A stretch of 64,000 nucleotides of DNA from JAGVSZ01 sp963716855 (GTDB taxonomy: Bacteria; Pseudomonadota; Gammaproteobacteria; Burkholderiales; SG8-39): contig CAVQUV010000019.1 of assembly GCA_963716855.1 (NCBI GenBank), positions 186,001 to 250,000 on the forward strand, written 5' to 3'. Of the stretch, positions 52,821 to 62,096 are shown piece after piece (the stretch's first letter is position 1; each line of letters starts with the position of its first letter). The notes under the pieces were generated by a model that saw only the letters and a list, made by a program, of their open reading frames with translations, made no database searches and was not told the origin of the DNA. The position numbers and the translations under genes are program-made.

Positions 52821-53544
52821 GAATCACGTCCTCTACCGGATCGCCAACGCGCGGATGCTCATCTATCCGTTCCCGCACTTCTACGTCGAGTCGGTGTTCC
52901 CCGAGGAGTTCTACCGCGAGCTCCGTACCCGGCTCCCCGAATCGGCCGCGTACACCCGCCTCGACGAGACGGGCAGCGTCAGCAAGGGCGCATACCAGGA
53001 ACGCTCCGTGTGCTCGCTCCTCGACCTCGAGGAACGGGATGCGACGGACGAGGGGCGCGCATTCTGGGCAGACCTCAACCGCTGGCTGATGTCGGCGGAT
53101 TTCGCCCGGCTCTTGGCCGACAAGTTCGGCGACGGGATCGCGGCCTATTACGGCACGGGCGCCAAACTGAAGATGCACACGGATTGCCGTCTGGTGCGCG
53201 ACCTGACGCGCTACGCCATCTCGCCGCACACCGACACCCCGACCAAGCTCGTCTCGCTCCTCTTCTACTTGCCCCCCGACGAGAGGCTCGCTCACCTGGG
53301 GACATCCATCTATGCGCCGAAGGCCGCGGAGATGAGCTTCGACCCCGCGCGGCACCTGCCGTTCGAAGCGTTCAAGAAGGTGGCGACGATGCCCTTCAAG
53401 CCCAATTCGCTGTTCGCCTTCCTCCGCACGGACCGATCCTTCCACGGGGTCGACCAGATCAACGAGGAGGGGGTAGTACGCGACCTGCTGCTCTACAACA
53501 TCTACGTGGCGAAGGGCTCCGTCCGCGCCGCCACGCCTGCGTAA
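52804..53544 (+). CDS. 2-oxoglutarate/Fe(II)-type oxygenase-like protein
   Basis: This 246-aa protein shows a possible iron site HTD (in ISPHTDTPTKLVSLLFYLPP) and a distal histidine in DRSFHGVDQI, the spacing of 2-oxoglutarate-dependent prolyl-hydroxylase-like oxygenases. The C-terminal PNSLFAFLRTDRSFHG also suits that fold. The start ATG at 52804 lies inside the FkbM gene. It may hydroxylate a sugar or protein in the same pathway. The catalytic assignment is by motif only. Confidence 0.7.
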   Translation: MSFDAENHVLYRIANARMLIYPFPHFYVESVFPEEFYRELRTRLPESAAYTRLDETGSVSKGAYQERSVCSLLDLEERDATDEGRAFWADLNRWLMSADFARLLADKFGDGIAAYYGTGAKLKMHTDCRLVRDLTRYAISPHTDTPTKLVSLLFYLPPDERLAHLGTSIYAPKAAEMSFDPARHLPFEAFKKVATMPFKPNSLFAFLRTDRSFHGVDQINEEGVVRDLLLYNIYVAKGSVRAATPA

Positions 53545-53612
53545 GGGAATGCGCGGAGGGGAGGGATGCGCAGGCGCCCAGGCCGGCCGCTCCGGCCGGC
53601 GCCTGATGGATT

Positions 53613-55313
53613 TCAGGGCACGTAGCCCGGGATCTTCGCTTCGTCGACCGCGTCGATCTGCTCGGCGTCGAGGAACTGCTCGGCGTACTTGACGTACACC
53701 TTCCTGCGGACGAAGACGTCGAAGAGGTCCGGATCGATGTGGCCGTTCAGCTTGAACTTGCCGAGGATGTGCAGCGACTCGGAAAGCGTCTTGCCCTTCT
53801 TGTAGGGTCGATCCTTGGCGGTGAGCGCCTCGAAGATGTCGGCGATCCCCATCACGCGGGCCTGGACCGACATCTGCTCACGCCGGAGCCCGCGCGGGTA
53901 GCCCTTGCCGTCCATGCGCTCGTGGTGCCCGCCGGCGTACTCCGGGACGTTGCGCAGGTGCTTCGGCCAAGGCAGCGCCTCGAGCATGTTGATCGTAGAG
54001 ACGATGTGGTGGTTGATGATCTCGCGCTCCTCCTGGGTGAGGGTGCCGCGCTGGATCGTCAGGTTCTTCAGCTCGTCGTCGGTGAGGAAGTTGGCGGTGT
54101 TGCCGAGCGGATCGCGCCACTTGTACATGAGCCCGATCTGCTGGACGCGCTCCTGGTCGTCCTTCGACATCGACTCGCTGCCGATGTTGCAGCGACGCAG
54201 GAACGTGCCGTCCTCCTCGATCTGGCGCAGGGTGTCGCGCAGCTCCTCGTCGATCTGGTAGGTGCGCTCGCGCCGGGTGATCTCGTCGACGCCCGGAGTG
54301 CGGGCGAGATCCAGCTTGCGGTTGAGCGCGTCGATCTCGGCATCCCGCTTGAGCACTTCGAAACGGGTGTCGATCAGGTGGATGCGGTCGTAGATCGTCT
54401 CGAGCTTCGTCGCCTTGTCGACCACGTGCACCGGCGTGGTGATCTTGCCGCAGTCGTGCAGCAGGCCGGCGATGCGCAGCTCGTACCGGTCCTTGTCCGT
54501 CATCGCGAATTCGGCGAGCGGCCCGTCGCCGGTGTCGTTCACCGCCTCGGCGAGCAGCATGGTCAGCATCGGCACGCGCTGGCAGTGTCCGCCGGTGTAG
54601 GGCGACTTCTCGTCGATCGCCTCGTTGATCATCCGGATGAACGACTCGAACAGGGTCTCGAGCTGGACGATCAGCGCCCGGTTGGTGAGCGCGATCGCGG
54701 CCTGGGACGCAAGCGACTCGGCGAGCCGCTGGTCGGAGTGCGAGAACGCGACGATCTCGGCCGAGACCGGGTCCTGGCAGTTGATGAGCTGCAGGACGCC
54801 GATGATCTCGCCCTCGTGGTTGCGCATCGGCACCGTGAGGAAGGACTTGGAACGGTAGCCCGTCTTCTGGTCGAACTGACGCGTCCCGGAGAAATCGAAC
54901 CCGACCTCGGTGTAGGCGTCGGCGATGTTGACGGTCTGGCCGGTGAGCGCGGCGAACGCGGCCACCATCGATGTGTTCGGGTCGCTGTCGATGTAGAGGC
55001 GAATCGGATAGAACGGGATCGGATTGCCGGTGGTCCCGCCCATGGCGATGTCGAGCGAGGCGGTGCGGACGATCTCGAAGCGCAGCTGCTGGCTCACCCC
55101 CTCGTTCTCGATCAGGTACAGCGTCCCGCCGTCGGCCCGCGTGATCGTCTTGGCCGCGATCAGGATCTTCTCGAGCAGCGCGTTGAGGTTCTTCTCGAGG
55201 GAGAGCGCCGCGCCGATCTCGTTGAGCTGCTCGAGCCGGCGCAGCCAGTCCTCCGTCTCGGCGGCGCGGCGATCGCCGGATCGGGTCGCTACGGGCTGGA
55301 GGAGGCTGCTCAT
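53613..55313 (-). CDS. GAF-HD-GYP domain protein, probable c-di-GMP phosphodiesterase
   Basis: This 566-aa cytosolic protein has an N-terminal GAF domain (about 25-210, with MRNHEGEIIGVLQLINCQDP) and a C-terminal HD-GYP domain. The HD dyad is in IAGLLHDCGKITTPVHV and the GYP motif in HHERMDGKGYPRGL, so a phosphodiesterase activity on cyclic-di-GMP is expected. A long insert (about 300-430) separates the halves. It lies 14 bp downstream of the PilB-like ATPase, which also carries a GAF domain, so it may couple c-di-GMP turnover to the secretion or pilus ATPase. Confidence 0.85.
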   Translation of the reverse strand: MSSLLQPVATRSGDRRAAETEDWLRRLEQLNEIGAALSLEKNLNALLEKILIAAKTITRADGGTLYLIENEGVSQQLRFEIVRTASLDIAMGGTTGNPIPFYPIRLYIDSDPNTSMVAAFAALTGQTVNIADAYTEVGFDFSGTRQFDQKTGYRSKSFLTVPMRNHEGEIIGVLQLINCQDPVSAEIVAFSHSDQRLAESLASQAAIALTNRALIVQLETLFESFIRMINEAIDEKSPYTGGHCQRVPMLTMLLAEAVNDTGDGPLAEFAMTDKDRYELRIAGLLHDCGKITTPVHVVDKATKLETIYDRIHLIDTRFEVLKRDAEIDALNRKLDLARTPGVDEITRRERTYQIDEELRDTLRQIEEDGTFLRRCNIGSESMSKDDQERVQQIGLMYKWRDPLGNTANFLTDDELKNLTIQRGTLTQEEREIINHHIVSTINMLEALPWPKHLRNVPEYAGGHHERMDGKGYPRGLRREQMSVQARVMGIADIFEALTAKDRPYKKGKTLSESLHILGKFKLNGHIDPDLFDVFVRRKVYVKYAEQFLDAEQIDAVDEAKIPGYVP

Positions 55314-55327
55314 CGGGCGCGGTCCGG

Positions 55328-57694
55328 CTACTTGATGCAGACGGCGCGCACTTGCGCGAAGTCGGTGACGCCCTGCATCACCTTCTCGATGCCGTCCATC
55401 TTCAGGGTGCGCATCCCCTCCTCGAGAGCGGTGGCGAGCGTCTCGGCGACGCGCGCGTGCTCCTGGATGTGCTTCTTGATCGCGTCGGTGCCGACCAGCA
55501 GCTCGTGCAGGCCGAGACGCCCCTTGTAGCCGATGTTCGAGCAGGCCTCGCAGCCGGCCTTCTTGTAGAGCGTGAGCTGTCCCTTCTCGTCGCCGTAGGT
55601 CTTGATCAGGTCCTTGTACACGCGCTCGTACCCGGCCTTCGCATCCTTCTTGAACTCGGCCGTGTTCAGCAGCTCCTGGCAGTACTCCTGCAGGAGCAAC
55701 TTGACCTCGTCGGGGGCCGGGTTGTAGGGCTGCTTGCACTTGCCGCAGAGCCGCTTCGCGAGCCGCTGCGCGAGGATGCCCACCAGCGCATCGGCGAAGT
55801 TGAACGGATCCATCCCCATGTCGAGCAGGCGGACGATCGACTCCGGGGCGCTGTTGGTGTGCAGGGTGGCGAACACCAGGTGGCCGGTGAGGGAGGCCTC
55901 GATGCCGATCGAGGTCGTCTCCTTGTCGCGCATCTCGCCGACCATGATGATGTCCGGATCGCACCGCAGGAACGCCTTCATGATCATCGGGAAATCGAGG
56001 CCGGCCTTCTTGTTGATCTGCACCTGGCGCAGGCCCTTCTGCGTGATTTCGATCGGATCCTCCGCAGTCCAGATCTTGGTGTCCGGCGTGTTGAGATGTC
56101 CGAGCACCGAGTGCAGCGTGGTCGTCTTCCCGGAACCGGTCGGCCCGCAGCAGAAGAAGAGACCGTAGGGCTTCTCGATCACCTCCTTGAGCCGCGGCAG
56201 GTTGTGCGGCGTGAGGCCCAGCTTGTCGAGCGGAATCGGCTCGCCGGCGGCGAGGATGCGCATCACGATGTCCTCGACCCCGCCCTGCGTCGGGATGGTC
56301 GCGACCCGCAGCTCGATGTCGAGCGGCCCGAACTTCTTGAACTTGATCTTCCCGTCCTGCGGCTTGCGGCGCTCGGAGATGTCGAGGTCGCACATGATCT
56401 TCAGGCGCGCGCACAGCGCGTTCCGGTAGGACGCGGGCACCTCGATGTAGGGCACGAGCGAGCCGTCCTTGCGGAAGCGGACCTCGGTCTTGGCCTTCCC
56501 CGGGTAGGACTCGATGTGGATGTCGGACGCGCCCTGGTGGTACGCGTCCACGATGACCTTGTTCACCAGCTTGACGAGCTCGTTGTCGGCGGCCGCGTTC
56601 AGGTCGTCGGCGCTCGGCCCTCCCTCCTCGCCGTCGTCGCCCAGCCCCTCGAGCAGGTCGCCGATGTCGCCGAGGTCGGTGTCGGCGCCGAAGAAGAGAT
56701 TCAGCGTGTCGCGGAACTCGCGCTGCGTCGTGACGCAGTAGGTGACCTTGTTGTTCTTCGGGAAGATGTTGTTGACGATCCGCGAGCCCTTGGTGCGCTC
56801 GGGATCCAGGCACATGACGAGCAGGCCCTTGGGGTTCTCCTCGAGCGGCACCCAGCCGTGCTCCTGGACGTACTCCCGCTTGAGGTTCTTCAGGAGGTCC
56901 ATCGGCTTGATACGCTCGGGCTTGAAGGGCTCGTAGTTGACGCCGAAGTACTTCGCCAGCGCCCCACCGATCGAGTTGACCTTGACGCTCATCTCCTCGA
57001 CGAGCACCGTCTCGACGTCGATCGACTTCTTGCGCGCGGAGCGGCCCGCGTTGTCGAGCTCGGCCGCGGTGATCACCGCGTCGGCCACGAGGAAGTCGTA
57101 CTTCGACTTCGGCACCGCGAGCTTCTGGCGCTGCTTGAAGGCGATGGCGAGCGTCTTGCAGAGCTCGATCATCCCCTCCTCGGCGAGCGGCCCGAACGGC
57201 GTGCCCGCCTTGTGGTTGATGAGTTGCACCACGCCGAGCAGCTCGCCCGCCGCCCCGTCGAGGATCGGGCACACCAGCATCTGCTTGGTGCGATAGCCGG
57301 TGCGCTTGTCGACCTCCTGCAGGAAACGCAGGTTGGGGCTGTGGCTCTTCAGCTCGGCGTCGTCGTAGACGTCCTTGAAATTGAGGAGCTTGCGCGACAT
57401 CGCCGCGAAGCCGGCGAGCGAATGCTCGGCGATCGGCAGCTTGAGATCGCGGAACGAGTTCAGGCCGGTCTTGACCTTCGAGATTATGGTTGCCTTGTCC
57501 TCGCCCGTCACGTAGATGCTGAGGCGGTCGGCGTTGAAGAGCGCGCAGATCTCGCTGCTCACCTCCAGCATGATCTCGTCGATGTTGTTGGTGGCGTGGA
57601 TGCGGTTGGTGACCGCCTGCAGGGTCTTCTGGAACGCGAGCCGGCTCGTGACGTCGCCGGGCGGGACGGATTGGGTACTCAGCACTGCGCTCAT
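55328..57694 (-). CDS. PilB/GspE-like secretion ATPase with an N-terminal GAF domain
   Basis: This 788-aa hexameric ATPase has an added GAF domain at residues 15-190 (LLGVVQLINHKAGTPFG), a GspE N-terminal region, and the ATPase core with Walker A GPTGSGKTTT, an Asp-box, Walker B-like DIIMVGEMRDKET and HLVFATLHTNSA. A zinc site is formed by CGKC and CEAC near the C terminus. PilB and GspE proteins are normally 500-570 aa without GAF. The ATPase could drive type IV pilus extension or type II secretion; no pilC or pilD is in the window. The partner gene downstream encodes a GAF-HD-GYP protein. Confidence 0.88.
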   Translation of the reverse strand: MSAVLSTQSVPPGDVTSRLAFQKTLQAVTNRIHATNNIDEIMLEVSSEICALFNADRLSIYVTGEDKATIISKVKTGLNSFRDLKLPIAEHSLAGFAAMSRKLLNFKDVYDDAELKSHSPNLRFLQEVDKRTGYRTKQMLVCPILDGAAGELLGVVQLINHKAGTPFGPLAEEGMIELCKTLAIAFKQRQKLAVPKSKYDFLVADAVITAAELDNAGRSARKKSIDVETVLVEEMSVKVNSIGGALAKYFGVNYEPFKPERIKPMDLLKNLKREYVQEHGWVPLEENPKGLLVMCLDPERTKGSRIVNNIFPKNNKVTYCVTTQREFRDTLNLFFGADTDLGDIGDLLEGLGDDGEEGGPSADDLNAAADNELVKLVNKVIVDAYHQGASDIHIESYPGKAKTEVRFRKDGSLVPYIEVPASYRNALCARLKIMCDLDISERRKPQDGKIKFKKFGPLDIELRVATIPTQGGVEDIVMRILAAGEPIPLDKLGLTPHNLPRLKEVIEKPYGLFFCCGPTGSGKTTTLHSVLGHLNTPDTKIWTAEDPIEITQKGLRQVQINKKAGLDFPMIMKAFLRCDPDIIMVGEMRDKETTSIGIEASLTGHLVFATLHTNSAPESIVRLLDMGMDPFNFADALVGILAQRLAKRLCGKCKQPYNPAPDEVKLLLQEYCQELLNTAEFKKDAKAGYERVYKDLIKTYGDEKGQLTLYKKAGCEACSNIGYKGRLGLHELLVGTDAIKKHIQEHARVAETLATALEEGMRTLKMDGIEKVMQGVTDFAQVRAVCIK

Positions 57695-57872
57695 GTATGG
57701 CGTCCTGTCGGGTCGGCCAAGCCGCGGTCCCGCGCGCGCGCCACCGCACGCGCCGGAAACCTGCGTGATTCAAAGGGAGAATTTAGCCCCTCCGGCGCAC
57801 CCCCAGCAACCGGGCGCGGCGGCGGCCTGCGGCTTTTGTCAAATCGCCGCCGGCGCGAGCGCAGGCGAGCGC

Positions 57873-58940
57873 TCAGCCAGCACCCTTGCCGCGCAGCCCG
57901 CCCTCCAGGGCATAAGCCTTGAGGCCGCGCTGGGCGAGTAGAAATGCCGCTGCGGAGCTCCGGCGCCCGCTCTGGCAGTACAGGACGTATTCGCGACTCC
58001 GGTCCAGGACCTTGACCGCGTTGCGCACTTCGGAGAGCGGGATATTGATCGCGCCAGGGAGCTTGTCGTACTGATATTCCGAGGGATAGCGGACGTCGAT
58101 CCACTGGCCGCCGGCGGCGACCTTGCCGCGCGCCTGGTCCAGGTTCACGCTCTGGAGCAGCGGCTTCTTGAGCAGCTCATTGAAATCCTCCTTGGCGAGC
58201 CGCAGCAGCGTGCCGTCCGCCAGCATCGTGACCGTCGCGTTGCGCTTGGCGTTGGCCACGAGCGCCTCCTCGCCGAACGCATCGCCGCTCTTGAGCTCGG
58301 CGAGCCGCATCGAGACGCCGCCCACGGTGCGCTCCACGAGGCACTTGCCGGCCTCGATCACGTAGTAGAAGTCGCCGTCCTCGCCCTCGCGGACCACCAC
58401 CTGCCCGCGCTTCGCGTTGAAGCGGGTGAAGCGACGCAGCATCTCGTTGATGTGCGCGCTGGGGAGCTGCGCGAACGCACCCGACTTCAGGTTGTTGATG
58501 CTGAACAGGCCGGTGAGAATCGACCAGTTCGTCATCGACGGCGATCCGGACTCGGTCGCGCGCGACCCGGTCCGCTCCGCTCCGGCGAGCTGATCCCAGG
58601 TCACCATGATGTCGAGCAGATCCTCGTCGATGCGCAGCAGCTCGATGTCGGTGATCGCCTTCGCCTGGGCGAACGGCGTCTTGCGCCCGAGCGGGTGTCG
58701 CGCCTCCGGTGTGCCCCCAACCACCACGTCCGAACTGCCGTTGCCCAGGATGAGCGCGAGCTCGCCCTTGAGCAGGAACACGAGCTGCCCCGCCACGCCC
58801 TTGACCCGGAACGGGTCGAGCGTCTTGCTGACCGGCTCCACCACACAGAGCTCGGCGAGCTCCGCCAGCCGCTGCGGCGAGAGCGCGGTGATCGGCTCGA
58901 GCCCCTTCAGCACCGTTACGCTTATCTTGTCCGTGGACAT
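57873..58940 (-). CDS. Double cNMP-binding domain protein with C-terminal rhodanese
   Basis: This 355-aa cytosolic protein has a degenerate cNMP fold (about 10-120), a second cNMP domain with a canonical cassette (GDAFGEEALVANAKRNATV near 220-240, with the expected glutamate and arginine), and a rhodanese-like domain (about 270-350) with the cysteine loop YCQSGRRSSAA. A cAMP-responsive sulfur or phosphate-handling protein is plausible, since an adenylate cyclase and a cAMP phosphodiesterase-like gene lie next to it. The domain differs from the FGW domains of the oxygenase locus. The 178 bp before pilB-like contain no gene. Confidence 0.82.
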   Translation of the reverse strand: MSTDKISVTVLKGLEPITALSPQRLAELAELCVVEPVSKTLDPFRVKGVAGQLVFLLKGELALILGNGSSDVVVGGTPEARHPLGRKTPFAQAKAITDIELLRIDEDLLDIMVTWDQLAGAERTGSRATESGSPSMTNWSILTGLFSINNLKSGAFAQLPSAHINEMLRRFTRFNAKRGQVVVREGEDGDFYYVIEAGKCLVERTVGGVSMRLAELKSGDAFGEEALVANAKRNATVTMLADGTLLRLAKEDFNELLKKPLLQSVNLDQARGKVAAGGQWIDVRYPSEYQYDKLPGAINIPLSEVRNAVKVLDRSREYVLYCQSGRRSSAAAFLLAQRGLKAYALEGGLRGKGAG

Positions 58941-58974
58941 TGCCGCCGCTCTTTCGCTCTGTTCGCCCGCGCCG

Positions 58975-59745
58975 CTAGAACTCGATGACCTGATTGTTCT
59001 GCAGCATCCGTGGCCGGTATTGGCCGGCGTACTCCTCGAGCTCTTCCATGGTGAGCTCGATCTCGCCCGGCTTGAGGTGCGTGATGAAGATCTCGCAGCT
59101 CCGCTCGAGCTTCGCGAGTTCCTCGGCGAGCATGCTCGGGCACAGGTGCTTCGACATGATCGCCAGGTTCTTCTCGCGGTTGCAGAACGCGCACTCGATG
59201 ATGAGCTGCTTGAGGTTGGCGATCTTGTTGACGATCGCCCACAACGGATCGTTGGTGGTGGTGTCGCCGGTGAACACCAGGCTGCCCTTGCCGCTGTCGA
59301 GCTGGTAGCCGACCGCCGGGACGACGTGATTCGCAGGCAGCGGGGTGACCTTGCGCCCGTTGCCCAGGCTCACCGCCTGGCCCACCTCGATCGGCGCGTA
59401 GTGCAGGAACGGCTTGTCGGGCGTCGGAATCTGCGTGAAATCCGGCCAGATCGACCAGTTGAAGATGTGGTTCTTCAGAATCTCGATCGTCGCCGGCAGC
59501 GCGTGCACGGTCAGCGGCTCATCGCGCATTCCGCCGACGGTATCCACCATGAAGGGGATCGCGGCGACGTGGTCGAGGTGCGAGTGCGTCACGAACACGC
59601 GATCGATCGGCGTCAGCTCCGCGAGCGTCAGATCGCACACCCCGGTGCCTGCGTCGATGAGGATGTCGCGGTCGAGCAGCATCGAGGTGGTGCGCAGATG
59701 CCGCCCACCGATTCCCCCGCTGCAACCGAGTACGCGGATCCTCAC
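58975..59745 (-). CDS. Metallo-beta-lactamase-fold protein, class II cAMP phosphodiesterase-like
   Basis: This 256-aa protein has the MBL metal motif THSHLDHVAAIPFM, a distal FTGDTTTND and THLKPGEIE. The HxHLDH pattern and length match class II cyclic-nucleotide phosphodiesterases (PdeA/CpdP type), which cleave cAMP in the cytosol or periplasm; no signal peptide is seen. Neighbouring genes for an adenylate cyclase and a cNMP-binding protein support a cAMP role. A generic MBL hydrolase cannot be excluded. Confidence 0.75.
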   Translation of the reverse strand: MRIRVLGCSGGIGGRHLRTTSMLLDRDILIDAGTGVCDLTLAELTPIDRVFVTHSHLDHVAAIPFMVDTVGGMRDEPLTVHALPATIEILKNHIFNWSIWPDFTQIPTPDKPFLHYAPIEVGQAVSLGNGRKVTPLPANHVVPAVGYQLDSGKGSLVFTGDTTTNDPLWAIVNKIANLKQLIIECAFCNREKNLAIMSKHLCPSMLAEELAKLERSCEIFITHLKPGEIELTMEELEEYAGQYRPRMLQNNQVIEF

Positions 59746-59831
59746 TAGTCCTCACGACACGAGGGGCGACACCCCTTCGTGCGCCCCAAAGTCAGCAAAA
59801 CCGCTGCCTTCGGCATCGGCAATCTCTCCAG

Positions 59832-62051
59832 CTACTTCGTCTCGAACGTAGTCACGCCGTCCCAGCCGGCGCCGGGCGACTCGTGACGGTACCTAGCCAC
59901 CCGGTCCGCGTATAAGGAATAAAGTGGTGCACCCGGGTATAACCTCTGGAGATTAAAGAGGATTAGTTCCGCCTGGTCCCAGTTCCGGGCGCGGTAGAGC
60001 TTCAGCGCCTGGCCCCAGAGCTTAAGCTCTTCGACACGTTCTTTGCCGACCTCGTTCTCGGGCCCGATCGGTTCGAAGATCGCAACCGACTCGTCCTTGC
60101 CCTTAACGCGCACGCGGTCTAACTCGCGGAACACGATTCCCGTGACCGCTTCCTTCGTCGTCTGACCGACGATGATCGGGGCGCCGTACTCCTTGGTCAG
60201 GCCTTCGACCCGGGATGCAAGGTTTACCGCATCGCCCATGACGGTGTAGGCCTTGCGCAGCCGCGAGCCCATGTCACCCACGCTCATCGGGCCGGTGTTC
60301 AGACCGACCCCGATTCTGATCTCCTTCCAGCCGCGTGCCTTGAACGCCGTGTTCAGGCGCGCGAGCTCCGCCTGCATCGCGAGCGCCGCGGCGAGCGCGT
60401 GACTGGCGTGCTGCGGATCGGCGACCGGCGCTCCCCAGAAGGCCATGATCGCGTCGCCCATGTACTTGTCGAGGGTGCCGCGGTGATTGCGGATGACGAG
60501 GCTCATCGCCGTGAGGAACTCGTTGAGAAAGGCGGCCAGCGCTTTCGGATCGAGCCCTTCGGCGATCGACGTGAACCCGCGGATGTCGGTGAACAGCACG
60601 GTGAGGACCTCGTTCTTGCCCTCCATGCTGTACTTGGCCGGATCGCGCGCCATCTCGTCCACGAGCTCGGGCGGCACGTATTGGCCGAACAGCTCCGTGA
60701 ACTGACGCTTCGACCGGGTCTCGACGAAGTACCCGTAGGACATGTTCAGCGCGAACAGCGCGATGACCATGAGTAGCCCCGCTGCGAGCGGCAGCGCGAT
60801 GTCGGCCTGTGTCCACACCGCGAAATTGAGCCCGGTCATCAGCGCGAGGCCCAGGACGAACACGAGCGTCGCTCGCAGCGGCGAGAGGAGCGGCAGCAGC
60901 ACCGCAAGTGCGACGCCGAACAGGAGCAGCAGGATCACCTCGGCCCCGATCACGTAAGGCGGCCGCTGCTTGATCGTGCCGTCGAGCATCCCCGCGATCA
61001 GGTTGGCGTGGATCTCGACGCCCGGATAAATGCGTCCGACCGGTGTGGCGCGCAGGTCGACGAGGCCCGGTGCCGAGGTGCCCACCAGCACGATCCGGCC
61101 CTTCAGCTGCTCGATCGGGACCCGGTCGAGGTGCACGTCGGCGAGTGAAACGTAGGGGAAGCTGCGCTCGCCTCCCCGATAGGGAACGAGGGCCGCGGCG
61201 TTCTCGTCGACCGGAATTCGGCGTGTGCCGACCTCGAGCCACTCTAGGCCCGCATAGCCGCGCGACAGGAATCGCTCCGGCGCGAAGCCCGCCTCCACCT
61301 TTGCGGCGCCCGTGATCGCGCGAAACACGGCAAGCGAGAGCGGCTCGTAGTACTGGCCTTTGTACTCCGCGAGCATCGGAACGCGACGGATGATGCCGTC
61401 CTCGTCCACGAGCGGCGTGAAGTGCCCGGCCGCGAGCGCCGCGGCCTGGAACTCCGGCAGGTTCGCACCGAAGCCGGTGTACCGCGCGAACTGGACACCC
61501 CGGCCGCGGAAGACGCTGCTGTCGAGCACCGCCGCCGGGAGCGAGCCGTTCGCCTCCGTCTCGGGGTTCGTGAAGTAGAAGCCGAGCACCACCGGGCGGC
61601 CCTTGAGCGTGGCTGCGAACACGCCGTCGTGATCGAGCCGCGGCCGGACGCGCTCGAGCGCCTCCTGGAACTCGCGCACGTCCTTCAACTCGCGGGCGGC
61701 GAGTCCCTCGAGGACCGGCAGGCCGCTCGAGCGATCGGGTTCGCCGTTCACCACGTCGAACGCGACGAGCGCGACGCCGTACTTCTCGAAGAGCTTCCGG
61801 ACGAGCCCGGCCTGGACGTCGCGACCCCAGGGCCAGCGGCCCAGCCCGGGCGTCGCGAGGCTGCGCTCGTCGATGTCGAGAATGACGACGCGATCGTCGA
61901 CGCCGCCGGGCGCCGTCAGGCGCAGCCGCGTGTCGTACAGGAGATGGTCGAAGCGGGTGACGAAGTCGATGCGGTAGAACTTCGCCGCGTAGCCGATGAA
62001 CAGCGCGACGACCACGAGCCCGAGAGCGATGCGGACGACGTGCTGCCTCAC
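59832..62051 (-). CDS. CHASE2-domain class III adenylate cyclase
   Basis: This 739-aa membrane protein has an N-terminal helix, a periplasmic CHASE2 sensor (about 30-330), three membrane helices (about 345-440), and a cytosolic class III cyclase domain. Metal-binding aspartates lie in LFTDIRGFTS and MGDAIMAFWG, and the substrate-selecting lysine and aspartate (DKYMGD, VMGDAVNLASR) indicate ATP rather than GTP. A C-terminal tail follows. It probably supplies cAMP to the cNMP-rhodanese protein, balanced by the phosphodiesterase-like product, and may set type IV pilus activity as in Pseudomonas; the last point is inference. Confidence 0.88.
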   Translation of the reverse strand: MRQHVVRIALGLVVVALFIGYAAKFYRIDFVTRFDHLLYDTRLRLTAPGGVDDRVVILDIDERSLATPGLGRWPWGRDVQAGLVRKLFEKYGVALVAFDVVNGEPDRSSGLPVLEGLAARELKDVREFQEALERVRPRLDHDGVFAATLKGRPVVLGFYFTNPETEANGSLPAAVLDSSVFRGRGVQFARYTGFGANLPEFQAAALAAGHFTPLVDEDGIIRRVPMLAEYKGQYYEPLSLAVFRAITGAAKVEAGFAPERFLSRGYAGLEWLEVGTRRIPVDENAAALVPYRGGERSFPYVSLADVHLDRVPIEQLKGRIVLVGTSAPGLVDLRATPVGRIYPGVEIHANLIAGMLDGTIKQRPPYVIGAEVILLLLFGVALAVLLPLLSPLRATLVFVLGLALMTGLNFAVWTQADIALPLAAGLLMVIALFALNMSYGYFVETRSKRQFTELFGQYVPPELVDEMARDPAKYSMEGKNEVLTVLFTDIRGFTSIAEGLDPKALAAFLNEFLTAMSLVIRNHRGTLDKYMGDAIMAFWGAPVADPQHASHALAAALAMQAELARLNTAFKARGWKEIRIGVGLNTGPMSVGDMGSRLRKAYTVMGDAVNLASRVEGLTKEYGAPIIVGQTTKEAVTGIVFRELDRVRVKGKDESVAIFEPIGPENEVGKERVEELKLWGQALKLYRARNWDQAELILFNLQRLYPGAPLYSLYADRVARYRHESPGAGWDGVTTFETK

Positions 62052-62096
62052 CGCGACTCCCGGCCGATCGCCGCCCCGTGCTCTCGCGGGAGCGGC

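Noticed and set aside
53613..57773. A 1386-codon open frame that would fuse the HD-GYP protein to upstream sequence.
   Set aside because: Its upstream two-thirds is a shifted reading of the PilB-like gene. The real start of the HD-GYP gene is the ATG at 55313.
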